From NCBI RefSeq assembly GCF_028885415.1, contig NZ_CP118527.1, positions 2,232,001 to 2,296,000 on the forward strand: a DNA stretch of 64,000 nucleotides. The letters run 5' to 3'. This stretch comes from Streptomyces coeruleorubidus (GTDB lineage: Bacteria; Actinomycetota; Actinomycetes; Streptomycetales; Streptomycetaceae). Under the pieces are notes generated by a model. The model was not told where the DNA came from and searched no databases. It worked only from the letters and a program-made list of their open reading frames with translations. Of the stretch, positions 7,619 through 15,984 are shown piece by piece. The position numbers and the translations under genes were made by a program. Numbering within the stretch: the first letter of the stretch is position 1; each line of letters opens with the position of its first letter.

Positions 7619-9624
7619 GCACCCCGTTCCCGTTCACGGCCGTGGTGGGCCAGGACGACCTGCGGCTCGCGCTGCTGCTGAACGCCGTGTCGCCGGCGGT
7701 CGGCGGTGTGCTGGTGCGCGGTGAGAAGGGCACCGCCAAGTCGACGGCCGTGCGGGCGCTGTCCGCGCTGATGCCTCAGGTGGACGTCGTCCCCGAGTGC
7801 CGCTTCTCCTGCGACCCCGGCTCCCCCGACCCCGCCTGCCCGGACGGGCCGCACGCGCCGGGAGCCGACGGCCGGTCCCGTCCGGCCCGGATGGTCGAGC
7901 TGCCCGTCGGCGCCTCGGAGGACCGGCTGGTCGGCGCGCTGGACATCGAGCGGGCGCTGTCGGAGGGCGTGAAGGCCTTCGAGCCGGGCCTGCTCGCCGC
8001 CGCGCACCGCGGCATCCTCTACGTGGACGAGGTCAACCTCCTCCACGACCACCTGGTCGACCTGCTGCTGGACGCCGCCGCGATGGGCGCCTCGTACGTG
8101 GAACGCGAAGGCGTCTCCGTACGGCACGCGGCCCGGTTCCTGCTCGTCGGCACCATGAACCCCGAGGAGGGCGAGCTGCGGCCGCAGTTGCTCGACCGGT
8201 TCGGGCTGACCGTCGAGGTCGCGGCCTCGCGGGAGCCCGACCAGCGGGTGGAGGTCGTCCGGCGGCGGCTCGCCTACGACGCCGATCCGGACGGTTTCGC
8301 GGCCCGGTGGGCGGACGAGGAGGCCGACGTACGGGCGCGGATCGTCGCGGCGCGGGAGCTGCTGCCGTCCGTGCGGCTGGGCGACGGGGCGCTGCGGCAG
8401 ATCGCGGCGACCTGCGCGGCCTTCGAGGTCGACGGCATGCGCGCCGACATCGTGATGGCGCGGACGGCGACGGCGCTGGCGGCCTGGGCGGGGCGTACGG
8501 ACGTGCTCGCCGAGGACGTCCGGCAGGCCGCGCTGCTCGCGCTGCCGCACCGCCGTCGGCGCAACCCCTTCGACGCGCCGGGGCTGGACGAGGACAAGCT
8601 GGACGAGACGCTGGAGGAGTTCTCCGGGGACGACGACCCGGATCCGGACCCCGGCCAGGGGCCGGACGGACCCGGCGGGGGCGGCGGCGGGCAGCCGGAG
8701 CCCGACGAGGGGCCCCAGGGTGACGACACCGGGGCCGGGCCAGAAGCCGGGGAGAACGGGCAGCCGCAGCCCTCGGGCGCCGGTGAGCGGTCGGCCGTAC
8801 GGGCTGCCGAGCCGTTTAGGACCAAGGTGCTGAGCGTGCCCGGGATCGGCGAGGGTGCCGCCGGACGGCGTTCGCGGGCGCGGACCGAGCACGGGCGGAC
8901 GACCGGGTCCCGGCGACCGCGGGGCACGCTCACGAAGCTGCACCTGGCGGCGACCGTGCAGGCCGCGGCGCCGCACCAGCGGGCGCGCGGGCGGTCCGGG
9001 CCGGGTCTGGTGGTGCGCCGGGACGATCTGCGGCAGGCCACCCGCGAGGGGCGCGAGGGCAATCTCGTGCTGTTCGTGGTGGACGCCTCCGGGTCGATGG
9101 CGGCGCGGCAGCGGATGAGTGCCGTGAAGGGCGCCGTGCTGTCGCTGCTGCTGGACGCCTACCAGCGGCGGGACAAGGTGGGGCTGGTGACGTTCCGGGG
9201 TTCGGGCGCGGACGTCGCGCTGCCGCCGACCTCGTCCGTGGACGCGGCGGCGGCCCGGCTGGAGTCGCTGCCGACCGGCGGGCGTACGCCGCTGGCCGCC
9301 GGGCTGCTGCGCGCGCACGACGTGCTGCGGGTGGAGCGGCTGCGGGATCCGGCACGGCGGCCGCTGGTCGTGCTCGTGACGGACGGGCGGGCCACCGGGG
9401 GCCCGGAGCCGGTCGCCCTGGCCGGGCGGGCGGCACGGCTGTTCGCGGCCGAGGGTGTCGCGTCCGTCGTCGTGGACTGCGAGTCGGGGCCGGTGCGCCT
9501 CGGGCTCGCCGGGCAGCTCGCCGGTGAGCTGGGCGGCACCGCCGTGACGCTGGACGAGCTGCGGGCCGACTCGATCGCCGGGTTGGTCAGGGATGTGCAG
9601 GGGACTTCGAGGAGGGTCGCGTAA
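7615..9624 (+). CDS. Fused chelatase I/D-type AAA+ and VWA subunit, partner of CobN
   Basis: A 669-aa protein joining a ChlI/BchI-like AAA+ domain to a ChlD/BchD-like von Willebrand A domain. Walker A is GEKGTAKST (residues 36-44) and Walker B is GILYVDEVNLL. A long acidic, Gly/Pro-rich linker (about residues 330-400) leads to a MIDAS motif DASGSM starting at Asp490. The family powers metal insertion by CobN/ChlH subunits with ATP. Its position directly after cobN, with a four-base GTGA overlap, supports cobaltochelatase function in place of separate CobS and CobT, which are absent here. GTG start. Often annotated as magnesium chelatase in Streptomyces. Confidence 0.9.
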   Translation: MSTPFPFTAVVGQDDLRLALLLNAVSPAVGGVLVRGEKGTAKSTAVRALSALMPQVDVVPECRFSCDPGSPDPACPDGPHAPGADGRSRPARMVELPVGASEDRLVGALDIERALSEGVKAFEPGLLAAAHRGILYVDEVNLLHDHLVDLLLDAAAMGASYVEREGVSVRHAARFLLVGTMNPEEGELRPQLLDRFGLTVEVAASREPDQRVEVVRRRLAYDADPDGFAARWADEEADVRARIVAARELLPSVRLGDGALRQIAATCAAFEVDGMRADIVMARTATALAAWAGRTDVLAEDVRQAALLALPHRRRRNPFDAPGLDEDKLDETLEEFSGDDDPDPDPGQGPDGPGGGGGGQPEPDEGPQGDDTGAGPEAGENGQPQPSGAGERSAVRAAEPFRTKVLSVPGIGEGAAGRRSRARTEHGRTTGSRRPRGTLTKLHLAATVQAAAPHQRARGRSGPGLVVRRDDLRQATREGREGNLVLFVVDASGSMAARQRMSAVKGAVLSLLLDAYQRRDKVGLVTFRGSGADVALPPTSSVDAAAARLESLPTGGRTPLAAGLLRAHDVLRVERLRDPARRPLVVLVTDGRATGGPEPVALAGRAARLFAAEGVASVVVDCESGPVRLGLAGQLAGELGGTAVTLDELRADSIAGLVRDVQGTSRRVA

Positions 9625-10223
9625 TGCCGCAGGGACAGCCGAGTGTGATTCCGGACGACGGTCTGACGACCCGACAGCGCCGGAACCGGCCGCTGGTGGT
9701 CGTGCACACCGGCGTCGGCAAGGGCAAGTCGACGGCCGCCTTCGGGCTCGCGCTGCGGGCCTGGAACCAGGGCTGGCCGATCGGGGTGTTCCAGTTCGTC
9801 AAGTCGGCGAAGTGGAAGGTCGGCGAGGAGAACGCGCTGCGTGTGCTCGGTGCCTCCGGTGAGGGCGGGTCCGTCGCCTGGCACAAGATGGGCGAGGGCT
9901 GGTCCTGGGTGCAGCGCGACGCACAGCTGGACAACGAGGAGAAGGCCCGGGAGGGGTGGGAGCAGGTCAAGCGGGACCTGGCGGCGGAGACCTACCGGCT
10001 GTACGTGCTGGACGAGTTCGCCTACCCGATGCACTGGGGCTGGGTGGACACCGACGAGGTCGTGGACGTCCTGCGGAACCGGCCCGGGACCCAGCATGTG
10101 GTGATCACGGGGCGCAACGCCCCGGAGAAGCTCCTGGACTTCGCCGACCTCGTGACCGACATGTCCAAGGTGAAGCACCCGATGGACGCGGGGCAGAAGG
10201 GGCAGAGGGGCATCGAGTGGTGA
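9624..10223 (+). CDS. cobO: Corrinoid adenosyltransferase CobO
   Basis: A 199-aa ATP:cob(I)alamin adenosyltransferase of the BtuR/CobO type. It transfers the 5'-deoxyadenosyl group of ATP to cob(I)yrinic acid a,c-diamide. The diagnostic P-loop GVGKGKST begins near residue 30, followed by WPIGVFQFVKSAKWKVGEE, the YVLDEFAYPMHWGWVD block, and HVVITGRNAPEKLLDFADLVTDMSKVKHPMDAGQKGQRGIEW at the end. The ATG shares one base with the preceding TAA, and the gene runs directly into cobB. Full length. Confidence 0.95.
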   Translation: MPQGQPSVIPDDGLTTRQRRNRPLVVVHTGVGKGKSTAAFGLALRAWNQGWPIGVFQFVKSAKWKVGEENALRVLGASGEGGSVAWHKMGEGWSWVQRDAQLDNEEKAREGWEQVKRDLAAETYRLYVLDEFAYPMHWGWVDTDEVVDVLRNRPGTQHVVITGRNAPEKLLDFADLVTDMSKVKHPMDAGQKGQRGIEW

Positions 10224-11689
10224 TGTCCTCGTCCGTGCCCCGGCTGGTCGTCGCCGCGCCCTCGTCGGGCAGTGGCAAGACCACCGTCGCCACGGGGCTG
10301 ATGGCCGCGTTCGCCGCACGGGGGCTCGCCGTGTCCCCGCACAAGGTCGGGCCGGACTACATCGACCCCGGGTACCACGCGCTCGCGACCGGGCGGGTGG
10401 GGCGGAACCTCGACGCGTATCTGTGCGGGCCGGAGCTGGTCGGGCCGTTGTTCCTGCACGGGGCGCGCGGGTGTGACCTCGCCGTCGTCGAGGGCGTGAT
10501 GGGGCTGTACGACGGCGCCGCCGGGGAGGGGGAGCTCGCCTCCACGGCTCATGTCGCGAAGCTGCTGCGGGCGCCCGTGGTGCTGGTCGTCGACGCGTCG
10601 TCGCAATCCCGGTCGGTGGCGGCGCTGGTGCACGGGTTCGTCTCCTGGGATCCGGAGGTGCGGGTCGGGGGCGTGATTTTGAACAAGGTCGCGTCGGACC
10701 GGCATGAGGGGATGCTGCGGGAGGCGTTGGAGCAGACGGGGGTGCCGGTGCTCGGGGTGCTGCGGCGGGCTCCGCAGGTCGATACGCCGTCGCGGCATCT
10801 GGGGCTGGTGCCGGTCGCCGAGCGGCGGGCTGAGGCGGTGGAGGCTGTTGCGGCCATGGCCGCGCAGGTCTCCGACGGTTGTGATCTGGACGCGTTGATG
10901 GGGTTGGCGCGGGGTGCGGGGGCTTTGTCGTGCGAGGCCTGGGATGCGGCTGCGGCTGTGGCTTCCTCGCCCCCGCCGCCCCTACCCGTCCCATCCTCCA
11001 GGGGCTCCGCCCCTTCGACCCCGCCAGGGGGCTCCGCCCCCTGGACCCCCGATCGGCCTGAACGGCCTCGTCCTCAAACGCCGGACGGGCTGGTCGTTGC
11101 CGTCGCCGGCGGTGAGGCGTTCACCTTCTCCTACGCCGAGCACACCGAGCTCCTTGCCGCCGCCGGTGCCGACGTCGTGCCCTTCGATCCGCTGCGGGAC
11201 GAGGAACTGCCCGAAGGGACGCGGGGGCTGGTGATCGGGGGCGGGTTTCCCGAGGTGTACGCCGCCGAGCTGTCCGCCAATGAACCCCTGCGCAAGGCCG
11301 TTGCCGACCTGGCGGAGAGCGGTGCTCCGGTGGCCGCCGAGTGTGCCGGGCTGCTGTATCTGTGCCGGGAGCTGGACGGACAGCCGATGTGCGGGGTGCT
11401 GGACGCCGGGGCGCGGATGACCGGGCGGCTGACCCTGGGGTACCGGGACGCCGTGGCCGTCGGCGACAGTGTGCTCGCGGCGGCGGGGACGCGGATGCGG
11501 GGGCACGAGTTCCACCGGACCGTCGTGGAGCCCGGGGCGGGGGCCGAACCCGCCTGGGGCCTGCGGACCCCTCAGCGGCGCGTCGAGGGGTTCGTGCGGC
11601 ACGGTGTGCACGCGAGCTATCTGCACACGCACTGGGCTGCGGAGCCCGGTGTCGCCCGTCGGTTCGTGGAGAGGTGCCGGACGTCATGA
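10223..11689 (+). CDS. cobB: Hydrogenobyrinic/cobyrinic acid a,c-diamide synthase CobB (CbiA), with repeat-derived linker
   Basis: A 488-aa glutamine-dependent a,c-diamide synthase. The N-terminal ATP domain has PSSGSGKTTVATG (about residues 12-24), HKVGPDYIDPGYH and the GVMGLYDG block. The C-terminal type-3 amidotransferase starts at LVVAVAGGEAFTFSYAEH and has its nucleophile in AAECAGLLYLC (Cys near 374). Residues about 253-290 between the domains are a Pro/Ser/Arg-rich linker encoded by a Streptomyces interspersed hairpin repeat (10981-11092). The reading frame passes through intact, and both catalytic domains look complete. ATG 10223 overlaps the cobO stop; the 3' end overlaps cobI by ATGA. 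Confidence 0.94.
   Translation: MSSSVPRLVVAAPSSGSGKTTVATGLMAAFAARGLAVSPHKVGPDYIDPGYHALATGRVGRNLDAYLCGPELVGPLFLHGARGCDLAVVEGVMGLYDGAAGEGELASTAHVAKLLRAPVVLVVDASSQSRSVAALVHGFVSWDPEVRVGGVILNKVASDRHEGMLREALEQTGVPVLGVLRRAPQVDTPSRHLGLVPVAERRAEAVEAVAAMAAQVSDGCDLDALMGLARGAGALSCEAWDAAAAVASSPPPPLPVPSSRGSAPSTPPGGSAPWTPDRPERPRPQTPDGLVVAVAGGEAFTFSYAEHTELLAAAGADVVPFDPLRDEELPEGTRGLVIGGGFPEVYAAELSANEPLRKAVADLAESGAPVAAECAGLLYLCRELDGQPMCGVLDAGARMTGRLTLGYRDAVAVGDSVLAAAGTRMRGHEFHRTVVEPGAGAEPAWGLRTPQRRVEGFVRHGVHASYLHTHWAAEPGVARRFVERCRTS
10981..11092 (+). repeat. Streptomyces interspersed hairpin repeat inside cobB coding sequence
   Basis: The segment contains two stem-loops, AGGGGC-TCC-GCCCCT (11000-11014) and the perfect 9-bp stem CCAGGGGGC-TCC-GCCCCCTGG (11024-11044). 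They are followed by the unit CTCGTCCTCAAACGCCGGAC (from about 11067). From memory, this composite is abundant between genes in Streptomyces genomes. Here it lies within an open frame, exactly between the two CobB domains. Boundaries are estimated from the similarity. Confidence 0.8.
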
Positions 11690-12417
11690 GCAGCAGGTTG
11701 GTCGGAGTCGGGGTCGGCCCCGGGGATCCGGAGCTGGTGACCGTCAAGGGCGTGAACGCCCTGCGGGAGGCCGAAGTCGTCGTAGTGCCCGTGATGGACA
11801 CGGGCGAAAGAGGGCGCGCCGAGGCGACCGTGCTGCACTACGTGCCCGAGGAGAAGGTCGTCCGGGTCGTGTTCGCGCTGAACGAGCGGAGCGACCGGGC
11901 GCGGCGCGAGGCGGCCTGGGACGCGGCGGGCGAGCGGGTCGCCGAGTTGCTGCGCGGGCATGCGGCCGTGGCCTTCGCGACCATCGGGGACCCCAACGTG
12001 TACTCCACCTTCACGTATCTCGCGCAGACCATCACCGAGCTGGTGCCGGGGACCGTCGTCGAGACCGTGCCCGGGATCACCGCCATGCAGGACCTCGCCG
12101 CGCGGTCGGGCGCCGTGCTGACCGAGGGGACCGAGCCGCTCACGCTGGTGCCCGTCACGGCGGGGGCGACGGTCCTCAAGGAGGCCCTCGCCGGCCCCGG
12201 GACCGTCGTCGCCTACAAGTTCGGCCGGCAGGCACACGAGGTCGCCGAGGCGCTGCGGGAGACCGGGCGGATCGGCGACGCGGTGTGGGGGTCGGCACTG
12301 GGGCTGACGGAGGAGTCGATCCGGCCGGCCGCCGACCTGGACGGCACTCCCCTGCCCTATCTGTCGACGCTCATCTCCCCCGCACGGCGCGACGGCGGGC
12401 GCGGCGGAAAGCTCTGA
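11686..12417 (+). CDS. cobI: Precorrin-2 C20-methyltransferase CobI
   Basis: A 243-aa SAM-dependent methyltransferase of the tetrapyrrole methylase fold. It methylates C20 of precorrin-2. Seen are the N-terminal GVGVGPGDPELVTVKGVNALREAEVVVVPV, the substrate/SAM segment FATIGDPNVYSTFTYLAQ, and the TVPGITAMQDLAARSG motif, all characteristic of CobI/CbiL. The ATG at 11686 overlaps the cobB TGA. A 55-nt gap separates it from cobM, one of the few real gaps in the operon. Confidence 0.94.
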   Translation: MSSRLVGVGVGPGDPELVTVKGVNALREAEVVVVPVMDTGERGRAEATVLHYVPEEKVVRVVFALNERSDRARREAAWDAAGERVAELLRGHAAVAFATIGDPNVYSTFTYLAQTITELVPGTVVETVPGITAMQDLAARSGAVLTEGTEPLTLVPVTAGATVLKEALAGPGTVVAYKFGRQAHEVAEALRETGRIGDAVWGSALGLTEESIRPAADLDGTPLPYLSTLISPARRDGGRGGKL

Positions 12418-12472
12418 CGCGGACCTGCATCACCTGCCCACCGGTAACCCCCTGTACGAGAGGACCCACTCC

Positions 12473-13291
12473 ATGGCCGACGCCCCCACCGGCAAGGTGA
12501 CCTTCGTCGGTGCCGGCCCCGGCGCCGCCGACCTGCTGACGTTCCGTGCCGCGCGCGCCATCGCCGAGGCCGACGTGGTGATCTGGGCGGCCAGCCTGGT
12601 CCAGGCGGAGGTCCTCCAGCACGCGCGCGAGGACGCGGAGGTCCTCGACTCGGCGGCCATGTCCCTGGAGGACGTCGTGGCCGTGTACCGGCGGGCCCGG
12701 GAGGAGGGCCTGCGCGTCGCCCGGATCCACTCCGGCGACCCCGCCCTGTGGGGCGGCACCCAGGAGCAGCTCGACCGGTGTGCCGAGATGGGCCTCGCGA
12801 CCGAGGTCGTGCCCGGGGTGTCCGCCTTCTCCGCCGTCGCCGCGCTGGCGCAGCGCGAGCTGACCGTTCCCGAGGTCGCGCAGTCCGTCGTCCTGACGCG
12901 GCTCGGTGGCGGCAAGACGCCCATGCCGCCCGGGGAGGAGGTCCGCGAGTTCGCCCGGCACGGCACCACCATGGCGATCTTCCTCTCCGCGGCCCGCAGC
13001 GGGCAGCTGGTGCGGGAGCTGCTGGAGGGCGGCTATCCGACGACGACCCCGGTCGTGGTCGCCTACCAGGCGACCTGGCCGGAGGAGCTGATCGTGAAGT
13101 GCACGATCGGCACGCTGGAGGAGACGGTCAAGGAACACAAGCTCTGGAAGCACACGCTGTTCCTGGTCGGCCCGGCGCTCGAGGCGCACGGCACGCGCTC
13201 GCACCTGTACCACCCGGGCCACTTCCACGGCTACCGCAAGGCCGACCCCGAGGCCCGCAGGGCGCTGCGCGAAAGGGGTGCCCGTACATGA
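12473..13291 (+). CDS. cobM: Precorrin-4 C11-methyltransferase CobM
   Basis: A 272-aa SAM-dependent tetrapyrrole methylase that methylates C11 of precorrin-4. Motifs seen are VTFVGAGPGAADLLTFRAARAIAEAD at the start, IHSGDPALWGGTQEQLD, VVPGVSAFSAVAALAQRELTVPEV, and VVVAYQATWPEELI. The ribosome site GAGAGGA precedes the ATG by about 8 nt. The stop overlaps the ATG of the 18-codon mini-ORF at 13288, which in turn overlaps the cbiG-cobJ start. Confidence 0.94.
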   Translation: MADAPTGKVTFVGAGPGAADLLTFRAARAIAEADVVIWAASLVQAEVLQHAREDAEVLDSAAMSLEDVVAVYRRAREEGLRVARIHSGDPALWGGTQEQLDRCAEMGLATEVVPGVSAFSAVAALAQRELTVPEVAQSVVLTRLGGGKTPMPPGEEVREFARHGTTMAIFLSAARSGQLVRELLEGGYPTTTPVVVAYQATWPEELIVKCTIGTLEETVKEHKLWKHTLFLVGPALEAHGTRSHLYHPGHFHGYRKADPEARRALRERGART

Positions 13292-13344
13292 CCGTCCGAC
13301 CTCCTGCAGGTGTCGAGGAAATCGAAGAAGGAGTCGCCCAGTGA
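13288..13344 (+). CDS. 18-codon mini-ORF bridging cobM and cbiG-cobJ
   Basis: The frame MTVRPPAGVEEIEEGVAQ starts with an ATG overlapping the cobM TGA (ATGA). It ends with a TGA overlapping the GTG start of the next gene (GTGA). It has a G-rich site, GAAAGGGG, upstream, and it contains the next gene's ribosome site. It may be a coupling peptide or a relic of an earlier start. No family is recognised. Confidence 0.35.
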   Translation: MTVRPPAGVEEIEEGVAQ

Positions 13345-15023
13345 TCGGGCTCATTTCCGCCACCGCGGCGGGAGCGGCCGCGCGGGACCGGCTGGCCGCC
13401 GCGTGGCCGGACCGCACGCGCGTGTACGAGGGTCCCGTCGGGGACGCCGTACGGGCCGCGTTCACGCAGTGCGAGCAGCTCGTGTGCTTCCTGGCGACGG
13501 GGGCGGTGGTGCGGCTGGTGGCGCCGCTGCTGTCCGGCAAGACGGCGGACCCGGGCGTGGTGTGCGTCGACGAGGGCGGTCGGTTCGCGGTGTCGCTGAT
13601 GGGCGGGCACGCGGGCGGGGCCAACGAACTCGCCCGGGAGGTCGGGGAGTTGCTGGGCGCCGAGCCGGTCGTGACCACGGCGACGGACGCCGTGGACCTG
13701 CCCGGGCTCGACACCCTCGGCCTGCCCGTGGAGGGCGATGTCGCCGGGGTCTCCCGGGCGTTGCTGGACGGTGAGGCGGTGGCGCTGCGGGCCGAGGTGG
13801 CCTGGCCTCTGCCGCCGCTCCCGGTGGCCGCCGAGGGGTCGTACACGATCCGGCTGACCGACCGGCTCGTCGAGACGGCCGGGCGCGAGGTGGTGCTGCG
13901 CCCGCCGTCGCTGGTCGTCGGGGTCGGGGCGTCGAAGGGCGCACCCGTCGAGGAGGTGCTCGCTCTGGTCGAGGGCGCCCTGCGGGAGGCCGGGCTGTCC
14001 GCGGCGTCGGTCGCCGAGCTCGCCACCGTCGACGCCAAGGCCGCCGAGCCCGGCCTCGTCGAGGCCGCACGGCGGCTCGGTGTGCCCCTGGTGACGTACT
14101 CCGCCGGGGAGTTGGCCGGGGTGGAGGTGCCCAATCCGTCCGACGCGCCGCTCGCCGCCGTGGGTACGCCCTCGGTCGCGGAGGCCGCGGCCCTGGTGCG
14201 CGGGGGCGAACTCCTCGTCCCCAAGCGGAAGTCGGCCGCGACGCCTGCCATGGCGACCTGCGCCGTCGTACGGCGGCCCGGGCGCGGGCGGCTCGCGGTG
14301 GTCGGGCTCGGGCCGGGTGCCCGGGACCTGCTCACGCCGCGCGCGAAGGCCGAACTCCGGCGCGCTCGCGTGCTCGTCGGACTCGACCAGTACGTCGACC
14401 AGATCCGCGATCTGCTGCGGCCCGGCACCCGGATCCTTCAGTCGGGTCTCGGGGCCGAGGAGGAGCGGGCGCGCACGGCCGTCGAGGAGGCCCGCAAGGG
14501 GCAGGCCGTCGCACTGATCGGGAGCGGGGACGCGGGCGTGTACGCCATGGCCTCCCCCGCGCTCGCCGAGGCGTCCGACGACATCGACGTGGTCGGCGTG
14601 CCCGGCGTGACGGCGGCGCTCGCGGCCGGGGCGATCCTGGGCGCGCCGCTGGGCCACGACCACGTGTCGATCAGCCTGTCCGACCTGCACACGCCGTGGG
14701 AGGTCATCGAGCGGCGGGTGCGGGCGGCGGCCGAGGCCGACATCGTGGTGACGTTCTACAACCCGCGTTCGCGCGGCCGCGACTGGCAGCTGCCCAAGGC
14801 GCTGGACATCCTCGCCGGGCACCGGGCGCCGACGACGCCGGTCGGTGTCGTACGCAACGCCTCGCGGCCGGACGAGTCCGCCCGGCTCACGACCCTGGCC
14901 GCGCTCGACCCGGCGACGGTCGACATGATGACCGTCGTCACCGTGGGCAACACCGCGACCCGCGAGATCGCCGGGCGCATGGTGACGCCGCGCGGCTACC
15001 GCTGGCAGGAGGAGCCCGAGTGA
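13341..15023 (+). CDS. cobJ: CbiG-CobJ fusion: cobalt-precorrin-5A hydrolase-like domain plus precorrin-3B C17-methyltransferase
   Basis: A 560-aa two-domain protein. Residues about 1-310 match CbiG (VIGLISATAAG, FLATGAVVRLVAPLLSGKTADPGVV, SLMGGHAGGANELA, then VVGVGASKGAPVEEVL). Residues about 316-555 form a CobJ/CbiH tetrapyrrole methylase (VVGLGPGARDLLTPRAKAEL, LIGSGDAGVYAMA, VPGVTAALAAGAILGAPLGHD). CobJ methylates C17 with ring contraction. CbiG belongs to the anaerobic route; its relative CobE is found in aerobic pathways. GTG 13341 was chosen because AAGGAG lies 8 nt upstream and the CbiG fold begins there. The frame is open 21 codons further up, but that region is the mini-ORF. Confidence 0.92.
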   Translation: MIGLISATAAGAAARDRLAAAWPDRTRVYEGPVGDAVRAAFTQCEQLVCFLATGAVVRLVAPLLSGKTADPGVVCVDEGGRFAVSLMGGHAGGANELAREVGELLGAEPVVTTATDAVDLPGLDTLGLPVEGDVAGVSRALLDGEAVALRAEVAWPLPPLPVAAEGSYTIRLTDRLVETAGREVVLRPPSLVVGVGASKGAPVEEVLALVEGALREAGLSAASVAELATVDAKAAEPGLVEAARRLGVPLVTYSAGELAGVEVPNPSDAPLAAVGTPSVAEAAALVRGGELLVPKRKSAATPAMATCAVVRRPGRGRLAVVGLGPGARDLLTPRAKAELRRARVLVGLDQYVDQIRDLLRPGTRILQSGLGAEEERARTAVEEARKGQAVALIGSGDAGVYAMASPALAEASDDIDVVGVPGVTAALAAGAILGAPLGHDHVSISLSDLHTPWEVIERRVRAAAEADIVVTFYNPRSRGRDWQLPKALDILAGHRAPTTPVGVVRNASRPDESARLTTLAALDPATVDMMTVVTVGNTATREIAGRMVTPRGYRWQEEPE

Positions 15024-15067
15024 ACCGCGTCGTCCACCATCCCGCTTCCGCCGAGGAGAAACTGTGA
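15020..15067 (+). CDS. 15-codon mini-ORF bridging cobJ and cbiX-like gene
   Basis: The frame VNRVVHHPASAEEKL starts at a GTG overlapping the cobJ stop (GTGA, 15020) and ends in a TGA overlapping the GTG of the next gene (15064). Its interior GAGGAGAAA is the likely ribosome site of that next gene. The arrangement copies that of the 18-codon mini-ORF at 13288. Expression is unproven. Confidence 0.3.
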   Translation: MNRVVHHPASAEEKL

Positions 15068-15984
15068 CCACCCCGCCCGCCCTGCTCATCGCCGGCCACG
15101 GCACCCGTGACGACGCCGGAGCCGAGGCGTTCCGCGACTTCGTGCGGGAGCTGGGGGCCCGCCACCCGGAACTGCCCGTCGCCGGCGGCTTCATCGAACT
15201 GTCCCCGCCGCCGCTGGGCGAGGCCGTCACCGAGCTGGTGGAGCGGGGCGTACGGCGGTTCGCCGCCGTACCGCTGATGCTGGTGTCCGCCGGGCACGCC
15301 AAGGGCGACATCCCGGCGGCGCTGGCCCGCGAGAAGGAGCGGCACCCCGGGATCTCCTACACGTACGGGCGTCCGCTCGGCCCGCACCCGGCGCTGCTGA
15401 ACGTGCTGGAGCGGCGGCTGGACGAGGCGCTGGGCGGCGCCGCGGGGCGCAGGCCGGGTGACCGGGCCGATGTGACGGTGCTGCTGGTGGGGCGCGGGTC
15501 GACGGACCCGGACGCCAACGCCGAGGTGCACAAGGCGGCGCGGCTGCTGTGGGAGGGACGCGGGTACGCGGGGGTCGAGACGGCGTTCGTGTCGCTGGCG
15601 GCGCCGGACGTGCCGAGCGGACTCGACCGGTGCGTGCGGCTCGGCGCCCGCCGGATCGTGGTGCTCCCGTACTTCCTGTTCGCCGGCATCCTGCCGGACC
15701 GGGTGCGGCTGCAGACGGAGGGCTGGGCGGCGGCGCACCCGGAGGTCGAGGTGCGCTCGGCGGACGTCATCGGGCCGGAGCCGGAGCTGCTGGACCTGGT
15801 GTGGGAGCGGTACGCGGAGGCCGTCGAGGGGGACCTGCGGATGAACTGCGACTCGTGCGTGTACCGCGTCGCGCTGCCGGGCTTCGAGGGCAAGGTGGGG
15901 ATGCCGCAGCAGCCGCACTTCCACCCGGACGACGACGGCCACCACCACGGGCACCACCACGGGGCGCACTCCCATGCCCACTGA
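15064..15984 (+). CDS. CbiX-like sirohydrochlorin chelatase with histidine-rich tail
   Basis: A 306-aa protein with two CbiX-type half-domains. The first carries the chelatase motif LLIAGHGTRDDAGAEAF and the second metal-side His in LVSAGHAKGDIP. The second half has GRGSTDPDAN where the first has GHGT, so only one half keeps the catalytic His. A CxxC pair (NCDSC) and a terminal tail, HHHGHHHGAHSHAH, follow and may store or deliver metal. The family inserts cobalt or iron into sirohydrochlorin. Since CobN is also encoded here, this one may serve early cobalt insertion, siroheme synthesis or metal delivery. GTG start with GAGGAG upstream. Confidence 0.83.
   Translation: MTTPPALLIAGHGTRDDAGAEAFRDFVRELGARHPELPVAGGFIELSPPPLGEAVTELVERGVRRFAAVPLMLVSAGHAKGDIPAALAREKERHPGISYTYGRPLGPHPALLNVLERRLDEALGGAAGRRPGDRADVTVLLVGRGSTDPDANAEVHKAARLLWEGRGYAGVETAFVSLAAPDVPSGLDRCVRLGARRIVVLPYFLFAGILPDRVRLQTEGWAAAHPEVEVRSADVIGPEPELLDLVWERYAEAVEGDLRMNCDSCVYRVALPGFEGKVGMPQQPHFHPDDDGHHHGHHHGAHSHAH

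Noticed and set aside
1212..15311. Very long minus-strand open frames opposite the cob operon (for example 1212-3872, 4994-7321, 12371-14428, 13128-15311)
   Set aside because: They mirror cob genes that have strong family matches and overlapping start/stop signals on the plus strand. No recognisable domain appears in the antisense frames.
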